Assembly (NCBI GenBank): GCA_028716525.1
Contig: JAQUPQ010000001.1
Span: 124,001-188,000, forward strand
Source: Terriglobia bacterium
GTDB lineage: Bacteria; Acidobacteriota; Terriglobia; JAIQFV01
DNA: 64,000 nt
Direction: 5' to 3'
The notes under the pieces: model-generated
What the model saw: the letters and a program-made list of their open reading frames with translations, nothing else
Databases searched by the model: none
What the model was told of the DNA's origin: nothing
Program-made: the position numbers and the translations under genes
Shown here: one piece after another, positions 17,203-26,433 of the stretch
Layout: the number at the start of each line of letters is the position of its first letter
Position numbering within the stretch: the first letter of the stretch is position 1

Positions 17203-18474
17203 TCAGCGCGTGTGAACCGTCACGACAACATTCATGCCGGGACGAAGCACCTGTCCGGCCTGGGAATCCGTCAATACGATCTTTATCGGGATGCGCTGCA
17301 CCACTTTGACGTAATTCCCGGTGGCATTTTCAGGCGGTAGCAATGAAAAGACGGCCCCGGTTCCGGCGGCGATGGAATTCACCTTGCCATGCAACCCCTT
17401 GCCGGAGTATGTGTCCACATCCACGTCTGCGTCCTGACCCACGCGCACATTCTTCAATTGTGTTTCCTTAAAATTCGCAATCACCCACACATCGTCCAGC
17501 GGAACAATAGCCATGAGGGGTTGACCAATGGCCACGTTTTGACCCACCTCAACGGATTTCTTGGTGATCTGACCGTGCCCGGGGGCATAGATTTTTGTGT
17601 AGCTCAACTCCAGCTGTCGAGCGGCCACATTCGCCTCCGCCTGCTTGACGCGTGCCTGGGCGGTGGAAGCTTGAGCGTGAGAAATTGAAACCTGGGCCGG
17701 AGCTGTTTGAGCCGCCAGCAAGCGCGCCTGAGCGTCGTTCCATTGGGCGTTGGCCTGCGTGATCTTCGCCACGGCCCAATCCACTTTGGCCCTGGCAGCG
17801 TCGGCGCTCTGCTGGGAGCTGGTGAGGCGCGAGGCCGCCGCCACTTCGGCCGTCTCCGCTGCTTCCAAGGTCTGTTTTGAAATTTCTTCCTTGGCCGCCA
17901 GGCGGCGATAACGCGTCACATCATCCTGGGCCTTTTTCAAATTGGCCTGGGTTGCAGACACTTCGGCCGTCGCGGCTTGCGCCATGGCTTGATTTTGTTC
18001 CAGGTCTTTCTTGGCCGTCTGAATTCCCGCCTCCGCCATCCGTACTCCGGCTTTGGCTTGGTCCCACTGCGAGGTGGTGGTTTGAGTCGTTACGGAAACC
18101 TGGGTCGTTTGGGCTCCGGCCGTGGCTTGAGCCATGGCCAGATCCGCCTGCGCCTGCTCCAAGCGGACGCGGTAATCCTGATCGTCGATCTCCGCGAGCA
18201 ATTGACCCGCTTGAACCTCCTGGTTGTCGTTCACATAAACATTCTTGATGAATCCCGTGGCCTTGGGGCTGATCATGATGACATGACCGGTCACTTGTGC
18301 ATCGTCGGTCGAGACGTGGCCGCTGGAATAGATTCTCCAGCCGCCGATGACAATCGCGAAGACGATGGCCCCGATGATCAAGCCCAGGCGCAACTGTCTT
18401 CGCCGGTTGGCATTGAATCCGTTACCGGCCGCCGGTGCGGCGTTTGAATTTTCCGGTTTCGACTCTAGAGCCAT
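17203..18474 (-). CDS. EmrA/HlyD-type membrane fusion protein
   Basis: 423-aa periplasmic adaptor. One N-terminal transmembrane helix (about residues 30-48) is followed by the first lipoyl half (VYVNDNQEVQAGQLLAEID), a long Ala/Gln-rich coiled-coil hairpin (about 105-275), the second lipoyl half (IYAPGHGQITKKSVEVGQNV) and a beta-barrel with the EmrA-typical 'VWVIANFKETQLKNVRVGQ'. It links the EmrB-like pump to the TolC-like channel. Neighbours are the TolC-like gene 92 bp upstream and the emrB-like gene 140 bp downstream, all on one strand. Confidence 0.92.
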   Translation of the reverse strand: MALESKPENSNAAPAAGNGFNANRRRQLRLGLIIGAIVFAIVIGGWRIYSSGHVSTDDAQVTGHVIMISPKATGFIKNVYVNDNQEVQAGQLLAEIDDQDYRVRLEQAQADLAMAQATAGAQTTQVSVTTQTTTSQWDQAKAGVRMAEAGIQTAKKDLEQNQAMAQAATAEVSATQANLKKAQDDVTRYRRLAAKEEISKQTLEAAETAEVAAASRLTSSQQSADAARAKVDWAVAKITQANAQWNDAQARLLAAQTAPAQVSISHAQASTAQARVKQAEANVAARQLELSYTKIYAPGHGQITKKSVEVGQNVAIGQPLMAIVPLDDVWVIANFKETQLKNVRVGQDADVDVDTYSGKGLHGKVNSIAAGTGAVFSLLPPENATGNYVKVVQRIPIKIVLTDSQAGQVLRPGMNVVVTVHTR

Positions 18475-18566
18475 GTTGGGTTTCTCCTGTTCTTTCCCAC
18501 CCGCTCAAATTTTTGTTGCCCCGTCAGAAATCCCGCTTGCCGGGCTGGCCGTGAATTGAGGGAACC

Positions 18567-20003
18567 TCATTGATAGATTCGTTCAACCTGTCCCAATGCC
18601 CGATCCAAATTTACCCGGGCCAAATTAAAAAGAAACAAAGCGTCCACTTTCCGGTCGCGCGCCTGTTCCAAAGAAGTTTGGGCGTTGACGACTTCAATGT
18701 TGTTGGTGACGCCCTCCTGGAAACGATCGCGTGACAGCTCCAGTTCCGTCTCCGCCAGCGACAAATTTTCTTCCGACACGCGGACCTGCTGGCGCGCCGA
18801 CTCGATCGTCTTCAGCGCCAACCGCACTTCGACTTCCACCTGTTGTTTCACATCCTCGCTGCGGATGGCTTCCTGCCGGACTCGCACGGATTGTTCCGCA
18901 ATGCGGCCCTCGCGCCGTCCACCATCAAAAATCGGTATCGAAGCCGCCACACCGTAAGAGCGCGTGGGAAGAGCGGAATTGTCAGGTGTCAAGCCGCTGG
19001 ATCCGTAATTGGCCGCGAAGCCAACGGAAGGCAGACGCTCGGCTTTGGTGGCGCTAAGCTGCAGTCGTGCCACGTGCTCTCGTTCCTCCTGAGACTTCAG
19101 CTCCACCCGATCATTTTCGGCTTGGGCCAGCGCCTCCGTTACGGTCAACGCCGGAACATCGTGCAACGTCATGGCATCCACCAATTTCACCTCGGTCGAC
19201 ACCTCCTTGCCCATGGCCTTCAACAATCGCAGCTTGGCGTCTTCATACGCCACTTGATCGCTGAGCAGACGTTGTTGCTGCTGAGCCAGCTGAACCTTGG
19301 CGCGGGCCACATCCACGGCCGTCCCGGTCCCGGCCTCTTTCTGGTGCTCCGCCAAACCCAACAGACTCTGGTTCAATCGAATATTGGATTGAGTCGCTTC
19401 GATGTGAGCGCTGGCCTGTAAAACTCCGTAATACAGCGCGGCGATGGTGGCGATCGTGTCGCGCCGGGCTCGCTCCGCCTCCAGCGTGCTCAGCTGGTTT
19501 CCCGCGCGCGCCGCCTGATACTGCCGAATAGCTGCAAAGTTGAACAAGGTTTGCTGCAAGTAGGCCCGGGCATCAAAAGTGTTGAACGGACCAATGAACG
19601 GATTGAAGGACGACAACAAGGGCACCCTGGAAAAATCCAATCCTTGCGCCTTCAGGTTGGCGGTGACGTTCATCTGGGATGCCGAGCCGGAGACGTTCGG
19701 TAAAAGGGCGGAGAGCGCCTGATGCGACCGCGCTCGGGCAGCATCAATCTCCTCCCGCGTTAACTGCACCTGGGTGTTGTTCTCCAAAGCCAAATCGATG
19801 GCCTGACGCAAGGTCAGAACAAGAACCCCGTCCGAGGTGGAATCGCTGGAGGCTGAAGACGCGGCGGGTGGAAGGGCCTGGGCAAAAAGCGTGGATCCTC
19901 CCAAAAGGATCATGACGCCGAGTCCCCATATCCATGATTTGCACCTTCCCCATGAATTTCCGCTTTGCCGTTTTCGCAGGTTATTTATTCTTTGGAATGT
20001 CAT
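18567..20003 (-). CDS. TolC-family outer-membrane efflux channel
   Basis: About 478 aa. An export signal (WIWGLGVMILLGGSTLFAQA) is followed by two outer-membrane efflux protein repeats rich in Ala/Gln coiled coil. The first includes LTLRQAIDLALENNTQVQL and the second ends with DRFQEGVTNNIEVVNAQTSL, the standard TolC-family motif. It forms the trimeric outer-membrane duct for the pump encoded downstream. The ATG at 20003 is preceded by GGAAGG/GAGAAG; an upstream TTG/ATG frame could add up to 23 residues. It lies 90 bp after the STAS gene. Confidence 0.9.
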   Translation of the reverse strand: MTFQRINNLRKRQSGNSWGRCKSWIWGLGVMILLGGSTLFAQALPPAASSASSDSTSDGVLVLTLRQAIDLALENNTQVQLTREEIDAARARSHQALSALLPNVSGSASQMNVTANLKAQGLDFSRVPLLSSFNPFIGPFNTFDARAYLQQTLFNFAAIRQYQAARAGNQLSTLEAERARRDTIATIAALYYGVLQASAHIEATQSNIRLNQSLLGLAEHQKEAGTGTAVDVARAKVQLAQQQQRLLSDQVAYEDAKLRLLKAMGKEVSTEVKLVDAMTLHDVPALTVTEALAQAENDRVELKSQEEREHVARLQLSATKAERLPSVGFAANYGSSGLTPDNSALPTRSYGVAASIPIFDGGRREGRIAEQSVRVRQEAIRSEDVKQQVEVEVRLALKTIESARQQVRVSEENLSLAETELELSRDRFQEGVTNNIEVVNAQTSLEQARDRKVDALFLFNLARVNLDRALGQVERIYQ

Positions 20004-20093
20004 CTTCTCAGTCCTTCCGCGGCATGTTTTCATCATGCCAGTCCTGATTTTCACTTGTTGCCTTCGATCCATCGCGAAACACCGCCTTGTTTC

Positions 20094-20402
20094 TCAGTCC
20101 GCATCTTTCACCACTTCAACTTCGCATTTCTGAAGCTTCAGTCCGCGGATGCAATCGCACAGGAAAGGATCGCATCCCACAATTTTGATCTTGGGACAGT
20201 CCACCTTCTTGAGTAGCTCTTGCCCTTCGCGATCAATCGAAGTCACGCCGGAGAAATCCAAAACCAATCGCTCGACTTTTTCGGTCAGAAAACCCTCGCA
20301 GGTCTTCTTCAACTCTTTGGCCCAGGCGCCGGAAATCTTTCCTTCGATTTTGAGTTCAACACGGCGTCCGTTATCGAATTCCTTGGACGTAATTTTCAGC
20401 AT
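20094..20402 (-). CDS. STAS-domain protein (anti-sigma-antagonist-like)
   Basis: 102-aa single STAS domain, with the core VERLVLDFSGVTSIDREGQELL corresponding to the SpoIIAA-type beta-strand/helix. In regulatory SpoIIAA proteins the loop carries a phosphorylated serine (DSSG); here it is Asp-Arg-Glu-Gly, so phospho-switching seems absent. Four cysteines cluster near the C-terminus. The ATG at 20402 has GGGAG upstream. It is the first gene of the run STAS - TolC - EmrA - EmrB and could tune expression or localisation of the pump; this is inferred from position only. Confidence 0.7.
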   Translation of the reverse strand: MLKITSKEFDNGRRVELKIEGKISGAWAKELKKTCEGFLTEKVERLVLDFSGVTSIDREGQELLKKVDCPKIKIVGCDPFLCDCIRGLKLQKCEVEVVKDAD

Positions 20403-21035
20403 CGTTCTTGCTCCCAATCGCCAATCGATCAAAGCCCGCTTGACTTCTCATTTTTTTCTTATGATCTAACTAACCCCCCATTGGTGCACATCTGATTCCA
20501 TCGCCTTTAAAATGTTTGGAATGCTCTGTTAAGTCATTTATTTTGATAGAAAATAAATATTTAAAGTAAAAACTCAACAAATCTACCGTAAGAATATAGA
20601 CTATATATCGCCAGCACGGCTACATATCGTCATTCATCCCATGCATATTTTCCCCAACCCTGAAAGGTTCATGCAACCAGAACTTCATTAAATTCAGACG
20701 GCGCGCGCTTGTGAATGAACTGCAGATAACAAGGCGCTGATCGATTCAGAATCCCTGCGCCCACTCGGCAAACTCTGCGCCGCCCCGGTGAACCATTCCG
20801 GGACCTTAGAGGGTTTGTCCTCAAGTTCCGACACACTGTTGACAAAATCCGTAACTTTTCGGGCCTATGCAACTTCCATCATTTCACGGCAACTCTCTGA
20901 ATCTAAACAAGAAAGAGTTTTGGCAAGCCACATGCGACTAGAGACGTGTGAAATGAGCGGAGCCGATAGACTCAGGAGCTGGCTTCAGAGGAATCCATCT
21001 CCACATGTTTTCAATATCAAGAGGAAGTGGGAGCG
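20403..21035. other. AT-rich divergent intergenic region
   Basis: A 633-bp gap between the efflux operon (leftward) and the HprK-like cassette (rightward). The stretch about 20515-20620 is clearly more AT-rich than its surroundings. A TTGACA at 20839-20844 followed 19 bp later by CCTATG is a weak promoter candidate for the cassette. A short frame (ATG 20932, stop 21037-21039) overlaps the next start as ATGA; it has no good ribosome site and is not called as a gene. Confidence 0.4.
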
Positions 21036-21983
21036 ATGATTCAAGATAAAAAAGACCGGTTCGAATCACGAATTAGGAACACGGTGGTAGAGTTGGTTCG
21101 TCATAGTACACAACCCCAAGAAATACTTCCGGCCGGGCTCCACAGCCCCACCGACATGGCGCCGCGTGAGATCTATCTCAAGATCGGACCCATTACTTTC
21201 ACTATCGAATCGCGCACCCGACTGTTGACGGAATTGCTCTACCGAGAATTAGGCGCCAGCATTGGAACAAAGGAGGAGTCCTCGCGACGGCTGATTTGCG
21301 ACAGCCAATGCGCGATGTATGCAAAGAGTTTCAACCCCTTCGAGAAACCATCCGTAGAGCCGCGATCCCATTATTGGGTTCTCAGCTCCAAGCAGGTGGA
21401 GGCCTCCTACTTTCCGCGTTATCGATTGGCGTGGGCTGCTCTTCCCGAGAACGCCCACTCCCTGCGCTGTCTGCTTCAAATGCTGTTCACTTTGTGGATG
21501 GAAGAACAGCAGGGACTTCTCGTCAGCGGATCGACGGTCGTGCACCACGGCATGAGCTACCTTCTTTTGGAGGAAACGAATCATCAACAGGCGGACCGCC
21601 CGACCCCTATCCAGCCGACGCTGCTGGGAAAAGAGATCTCGATGCTCGGACTTTCGGAGAAGGGTGAGTGTTATGCCTATTCCACACCCCTGGGCGACGA
21701 CGGCCTCGAAAAGCGTCCTGCCGAAGGAGCGCCACTCCAAGGAATTTTCCTGATTGGGCGCGATTCCACCGATTCCCCGCGGGTGATGTCGTTGGAAGAG
21801 GCAAGTTATTCCCTCCGTCGGTCAACTCTCTGTTTTTCGAAGGCTGGGGAGGTGTTCGAACGTATCAACGAACGCACTCAGGAAATTCTTGGCAAAATTA
21901 AAGCTTACCGAACTGCTGCCAATGGAAGCGAAGATTTCTGGAAAATCGGGCCAAGCCAGAACGCACCAGCTCCTGAAATGTAA
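21036..21983 (+). CDS. HprK/PEPCK-like protein without a P-loop (pseudo-kinase)
   Basis: 315-aa protein whose second half follows the layout of HprK-related kinases found in PqqD/nucleotidyltransferase clusters. It has a helix before the expected nucleotide site, GSTVVHHGMSYLLLEE (about 165-180), and the C-terminal segment 'TPLGDDGLEKRPAEGAPLQG' to 'FLIGRDSTDSPRVMSLEEA'. Where such kinases have GxxGxGKST after the hydrophobic strand, this protein has ETNHQQAD (180-187), so no Walker A exists. The family assignment is by eye and moderate. The ATG at 21036 is preceded by GGGAG/GAGGAAG. It is followed after 89 bp by an S24/S26-like peptidase gene. Confidence 0.5.
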   Translation: MIQDKKDRFESRIRNTVVELVRHSTQPQEILPAGLHSPTDMAPREIYLKIGPITFTIESRTRLLTELLYRELGASIGTKEESSRRLICDSQCAMYAKSFNPFEKPSVEPRSHYWVLSSKQVEASYFPRYRLAWAALPENAHSLRCLLQMLFTLWMEEQQGLLVSGSTVVHHGMSYLLLEETNHQQADRPTPIQPTLLGKEISMLGLSEKGECYAYSTPLGDDGLEKRPAEGAPLQGIFLIGRDSTDSPRVMSLEEASYSLRRSTLCFSKAGEVFERINERTQEILGKIKAYRTAANGSEDFWKIGPSQNAPAPEM

Positions 21984-22072
21984 TGCAGGAGAGTAGGCCC
22001 GGAAGCGGTATTCAAGAGGAGAATTGAAGAGCAGTTCTTTTAAATAATCCTAAGGCCCGGAGAGAAATTGTC

Positions 22073-22501
22073 ATGTCGCCTCAATATTTGAGTTATGCGC
22101 TGGTTCGTGACTTCGTAAAAACCCATCCCTACCGACAATTCCGCATGCGTTACGACGGCCGCTCCATGCAGCCCGCGCTCCAAGGCGGGGAGCTCCTGAC
22201 GTTGATCGCGGCGGATGGCGAGAATCTTTCAGAGGAAGATATTGTGCTGGCTCAAACCGAGGAGGGATTGCGTCTGTATCGCATCAAATTGCGGCGTGGC
22301 AGCTATTTTCTCTTGAAAGGCGACGCCCAACGCGAACCCGTGTCTCCCGTAGAACTGGATCAGATTTTGGGAAAGGTGGTGGCGCATCAACCCTACCCCA
22401 AAATCCGCAGAATGGGAGACCGCTTCAAGATGTGGCTCACGGGATGGTTGAGCACTCAAATCTGTGAATTCATATTGGAGAGCCAAAGCCGTGAGGTTTG
22501 A
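22073..22501 (+). CDS. S24/S26-family peptidase-like protein
   Basis: 142-aa protein resembling the catalytic domain of signal-peptidase-like S24/S26 enzymes. The nucleophile motif is GRSMQPAL (Ser31). The strand 'LYRIKLRRGSYFLLKGDAQ' (68-86) corresponds to the 'HRI...GD' region, and LGKVV follows. The histidine that acts as base in SipW-type members is Tyr69 here; Lys72 or Lys82 might substitute. There is no obvious N-terminal membrane anchor. The ATG at 22073 follows GGAGAG. It sits between the HprK-like and nucleotidyltransferase-like genes, a combination known from RiPP-like and HprK-related clusters. Confidence 0.65.
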   Translation: MSPQYLSYALVRDFVKTHPYRQFRMRYDGRSMQPALQGGELLTLIAADGENLSEEDIVLAQTEEGLRLYRIKLRRGSYFLLKGDAQREPVSPVELDQILGKVVAHQPYPKIRRMGDRFKMWLTGWLSTQICEFILESQSREV

Positions 22502-22541
22502 ATATTTGGTGGGCTCGCAATCCGTCGAACTGGAGTACGAA

Positions 22542-23714
22542 ATGCCGCTCCTAAACAGAGCCGGTTCAGAGTCACCCGGGGTCCACGAGCCCGCAGGGAT
22601 GGTCTCCTCTGCTCCCGCCGCCGGATCCGACACGAAAGCGTTGCTTCTGGCCGCCGCCAGCCCCTGCACGACCCGTTCGACTTGGCGGGAGGCACGTGCT
22701 CTGGCCTTGCGCGCTGACTGGAAAGTTTGGGAGTCGCTCGCCAAGAAACACGATCTTCTGCTCCTGGCCGAGGGACGCCTCCGAGAACTATCTTCCCTTC
22801 AGGCGGTCAAACACATCTTGACGGAATCTCGCAAAACCAATTTCCGAACGTTGCGCCACAATCTCGAACTCGACAATCTCACCGTGCAGTTGGCCCTTTT
22901 GATTTCGGAAGCCCGGTGCCCCGTCCTGTTGATTTCAGGAACACCTTTCGTCCGCCAATTTTATGGAGATCTCGGACTCCGAGAAGTTCACGAGGTTCAA
23001 TTGGTCATTTGGCGCGAACACCTGTCCCTGGTCTGCGATATTCTGGCTTCCAATGGATTTTTTAAAGAGGGCGAAGATTCTTCCGACGACGCCGCGAGGG
23101 GTAGTTCCTACTCGCACACCGTGCATGGCCGGACGATTCGAGTCCGGTTGCAAACCGACATTTCGGCGGCCTTGAATTGCCCGGAGTTAGAAGTCAGCCT
23201 TTGGCGGAGTGCCATTCCCTATTCAGAATCCGCAGCCACAGAAATGAACTGGTCGGAATTTGATCATCGACTCATTCGTCCAAATATTTTTGCCGCTTCA
23301 CCTGAACTTCAATGGATTGCCGCGTCGCTGCAGGCGGCCGTAAAAGCATTCGAGCCCTGGTGCACGATTGCCGACTTCTGCCAGGCCAGCATGGTCTTGC
23401 AACGAATTCTCAACTGGGAAGAGTTGGCTCAAGAAATTGAACGGTTAGGTTTGAAAAAGAGGATTGCCAGAACTCTCGAGGCCGCTCGACCGTGGGGGCT
23501 TACTCTCCCGGATTCATTCACCGAGGCATTCGGGCCCGCAACCTTTAAGCCACAAAAGCCTCTCCTGCCTGCAAAAGAGAAACCCGCGAATCCCCTGGAC
23601 TCCCCGTGGACGGAATCGCTTCTCGACGACAGAGCAGGTTTAACGTCGCCCTCTGATCTTCGGGGCATTTCCACGAAACTTCAACTCCACAAACGGCGGT
23701 CAGCCGTCGCCTAA
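22542..23714 (+). CDS. Nucleotidyltransferase-family (PF14907-like) protein with altered active site
   Basis: About 390 aa. The N-terminal helical half (ADWKVWESLAKKHDLLLLAEGRL) and the central strand 'CPVLLISGTPFVRQFYGDLG' match the layout of the uncharacterised nucleotidyltransferase family PF14907, where a KG motif is followed by R-x3-DxD. Here KG is SG (132-133) and the paired aspartates are Glu151 and Gln153 (REVHEVQLVIW). Metal-dependent nucleotidyl transfer is therefore doubtful. The ATG at 22542 has GGAG six bases upstream; a GTG at 22491 overlapping the peptidase stop is an alternative. It ends the three-gene cassette. Confidence 0.6.
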   Translation: MPLLNRAGSESPGVHEPAGMVSSAPAAGSDTKALLLAAASPCTTRSTWREARALALRADWKVWESLAKKHDLLLLAEGRLRELSSLQAVKHILTESRKTNFRTLRHNLELDNLTVQLALLISEARCPVLLISGTPFVRQFYGDLGLREVHEVQLVIWREHLSLVCDILASNGFFKEGEDSSDDAARGSSYSHTVHGRTIRVRLQTDISAALNCPELEVSLWRSAIPYSESAATEMNWSEFDHRLIRPNIFAASPELQWIAASLQAAVKAFEPWCTIADFCQASMVLQRILNWEELAQEIERLGLKKRIARTLEAARPWGLTLPDSFTEAFGPATFKPQKPLLPAKEKPANPLDSPWTESLLDDRAGLTSPSDLRGISTKLQLHKRRSAVA

Positions 23715-23796
23715 GAACTGAAGTTTTGGACTTCGAAAATCAATTTGGCTACACACCGCCGGGTCTCTCCAACGCCTGTTCTTCCAAACCTCACTC

Positions 23797-26304
23797 TTAT
23801 TGTGTGCAAAGGACATCATCCAGATAATTAATCAAGGCGCGTCGGGGTTTTTCCTTGAGTGAACCCAGGGGAACCTCCTGCTCGAAACTGCTGTTCCCGA
23901 TTATCCGGGCGCTGCCCAACCGGACCACCCGCCCATCGGCGAGTTCCAGATAGATGGGCACCAGCATGACAAAATTGTCGTTCACTTCCGATTGCGTCAA
24001 TTTGACCTTCAAGACGGGTTGATTCTGTGCGTTTGTTCCGATCGATTGATCGAACTGATAGTGAGGCAGCGCCGTCCCGTAGACATACTCATCGAAGAAC
24101 CAATCCATAGTTCCATTGCCGAGTTGTTTGATCCCTGGCGCGATGTATTTTTCGACCTCGGCCTTGAAATCCTCTGTGGTGGCATCACGATTCTGATAGG
24201 TCTTCACGAAATCGTGCATCATTTCAATAAAGTTTTGATCCCCGGTCCGCCTGTCCCACATCATCATGCGGATCATGTGGAGAATGTAAGCACCTTTGGG
24301 ATAAATCAGTCTTCGAGTAATCCCCATCCCTGAACGGCTGTTGCTGAGACGATAACCCATGGTGACCGGGCCGACATCGATGGCTCGAAAGCCGAGATTG
24401 TTCTTTTCGGTCAGCAGTGTTTTTTCGTCATCCCAGAATTTAATGAACTCCTTGGGGTTTTTCTGAATGACCTGGACGAAGAGTGAGGCGGAAAACTCCG
24501 CAAAACCTTCGCTCATCCACTGATCGCGATAAGAATCAAATCCCACAGCGTGGCCCCACCATTGATGGGCAACCTCATGGGATGCCACGGTCTTAAAAAA
24601 GCCTTTGGTCTCGTCGAAACCCAACTGATGCCGAATGGTTGAATCCAAGAAGGACGTAATAGGCAGATACACCAACGAAGGCCAGGATTGCCCGAATCCC
24701 ATGGCCGTTTGCTGCGTCATCGCGATTCGTTTGTAAGGGAGCGGACCGAAGTAGTTGGTATAGATATCGATCGAAAGTTGAGCCTCCGCCAAGGCCTTCT
24801 TGCTCAAGCCCGTGGTGGTGAGATTGTTTAATGTCGTCTCCGATCGAATCCCCTCCCGTTCCATGGCTTCCAATTGGTATTGCAAGTCGCGAAACATGTT
24901 GGGCTCTTCTTTATTGGCATAAGACTCAAACGCAAAACCCAGTTTATCGTTCTTGGCCGATTCCATTTTGAATCCGCCAAAATTAAAGCCCGCCACCGCC
25001 TGGAGAGCTTCGCTGTGCCAGACAGTCACATTCTGGCTGCCGTCATTGCTTTCGCTTGTTTTGGCGCCGCTGGCGACCAGGGTCAGACCCTTGGGAATTC
25101 GAAAGGTCATGGTGTAATTGGCGTAATCTCCAAACCGCGTGTTGGGATACCAACTGGCCCGCGCTGCGGGGTTCGGAAAATAGTTTCCGCCGCTTTCATT
25201 GGACACTGCTTCTTTCCCTTCGTAGGCCGTTTTTATCAGGAGTTTTTCGCCGCGCCCCACGGGTTTGGGAAGAATTACAAAGAATTGAGGATCTTCCTCT
25301 TTGTTCTCCTGGATGAAATTCAAGTCTTGTCCGGAGGCATCTTTGACGCTCTGGACGCGGAGGGATTTATAAAGATCGAACGGAACCACGCGGACTCCGT
25401 CTCGCAGCGATTTCACCTCCGTGATTGCCACTCCCGTCAACTTCCCGTTCCGCTCAATGCTGGTATCGAGGTTTTGAGAAACATCAGCAATCACTCCGTT
25501 CTGCTGATTTCCGCGGGCCTCGCCCGTCTTGTATTCTTCCATGAGATGCATGGCACACCAGACGCCCAGTTTCGCTTCATCATAAGTAGCCAAGGCCACC
25601 TCTTCGGGTTGTACCGGGAGAGGGAGCAAGTCAGAAATCCCTTGAGGGTCGACAGCAAAGATCATTTTGCCGCTGTACTTCCTGCCTTTGATGAAGGCTA
25701 CAAACAAACCACCGGGTTGCGTGCTGAGGACATCCTCGAGGATTCGGCCGTCGAGGTTGTAATTGATCTTGTGTCGAAGTGTGGCGCGAATGTCGTTCAA
25801 CACGTCGGAGGCGTGAGCGTCGGCTGTTCCCGTGTTGACGCTGCCATGGCGCTTGAGTTCTGCAAAGGTGTCATCGGTAAAGCGCAGGACCAATTGATTA
25901 AACTCCTCGTTGATGACTCCTTCCGGATCTTTCGTCAGAAGCGACAGACTCTTCCGCTCCCAAGGGAAAAATGGGGACATTTGAAAAACACCTTCACCGA
26001 TGAACACGGCGCCGGTGACCTTTCCAGCGACCGGGGTCAGAAAATACAGCGTCCCGGTTTTAAGAATGAAATTTCCAACGTCTCTCTTGAGCGTCACGTT
26101 GGTTACGGCAAACGTTTCACCGCTCAATCCCGCCTGGCGTAGTTGTTGATAGATGGGATCGCTGTTCGGAGCCACCGTCGGGTTGGCGGTGCCTTCTGCG
26201 TACAAAAGTGCAGGCAGGGTGAATACGACTACAAAAGCCAGGACCGCAACGGCACCGGAGAACATAGGCCGCCTGGATCTCCAAAAATTCTCAAAGCCCA
26301 ACAT
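23797..26304 (-). CDS. M1-family zinc metallopeptidase (aminopeptidase N-like), exported
   Basis: 835-aa gluzincin. The zinc site is HEVAH at residues 576-580 with the third ligand Glu599, giving HExxH-x18-E. Upstream, QTAMGFGQSWPSLVYLP occupies the place of the substrate-binding GAMEN region. The first 37 residues form a long signal peptide or anchor (basic, then GAVAVLAFVVVFTLPALLYA). About 350 residues of N-terminal beta domain precede the catalytic part. It probably trims peptides in the periplasm. Transcribed towards the cassette at 21-23.7 kb, with only 82 bp between the two stops. Confidence 0.9.
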   Translation of the reverse strand: MLGFENFWRSRRPMFSGAVAVLAFVVVFTLPALLYAEGTANPTVAPNSDPIYQQLRQAGLSGETFAVTNVTLKRDVGNFILKTGTLYFLTPVAGKVTGAVFIGEGVFQMSPFFPWERKSLSLLTKDPEGVINEEFNQLVLRFTDDTFAELKRHGSVNTGTADAHASDVLNDIRATLRHKINYNLDGRILEDVLSTQPGGLFVAFIKGRKYSGKMIFAVDPQGISDLLPLPVQPEEVALATYDEAKLGVWCAMHLMEEYKTGEARGNQQNGVIADVSQNLDTSIERNGKLTGVAITEVKSLRDGVRVVPFDLYKSLRVQSVKDASGQDLNFIQENKEEDPQFFVILPKPVGRGEKLLIKTAYEGKEAVSNESGGNYFPNPAARASWYPNTRFGDYANYTMTFRIPKGLTLVASGAKTSESNDGSQNVTVWHSEALQAVAGFNFGGFKMESAKNDKLGFAFESYANKEEPNMFRDLQYQLEAMEREGIRSETTLNNLTTTGLSKKALAEAQLSIDIYTNYFGPLPYKRIAMTQQTAMGFGQSWPSLVYLPITSFLDSTIRHQLGFDETKGFFKTVASHEVAHQWWGHAVGFDSYRDQWMSEGFAEFSASLFVQVIQKNPKEFIKFWDDEKTLLTEKNNLGFRAIDVGPVTMGYRLSNSRSGMGITRRLIYPKGAYILHMIRMMMWDRRTGDQNFIEMMHDFVKTYQNRDATTEDFKAEVEKYIAPGIKQLGNGTMDWFFDEYVYGTALPHYQFDQSIGTNAQNQPVLKVKLTQSEVNDNFVMLVPIYLELADGRVVRLGSARIIGNSSFEQEVPLGSLKEKPRRALINYLDDVLCTQ

Positions 26305-26433
26305 AAATCCTCCTTAGATTTATAAATGGACGGACGAGCAATGGCAGTGACGATCAACAACTTCCGTGAAAGCCTCTTGGGAAAGATCCTCTACAGGTCC
26401 GATCGACTCATCGATTGAGGAGGAGGGGAGATT

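Noticed and set aside
20788-21039. 83-codon frame from a GTG upstream of the HprK-like gene
   Set aside because: No ribosome site at the GTG, it begins ahead of the best promoter candidate, and no domain is seen. Only the short coupled version is kept as an observation.
24874-26142. 422-codon open frame opposite the M1 peptidase
   Set aside because: The peptidase frame carries HExxH-x18-E and a signal peptide; the opposite frame has no family and no start signal.
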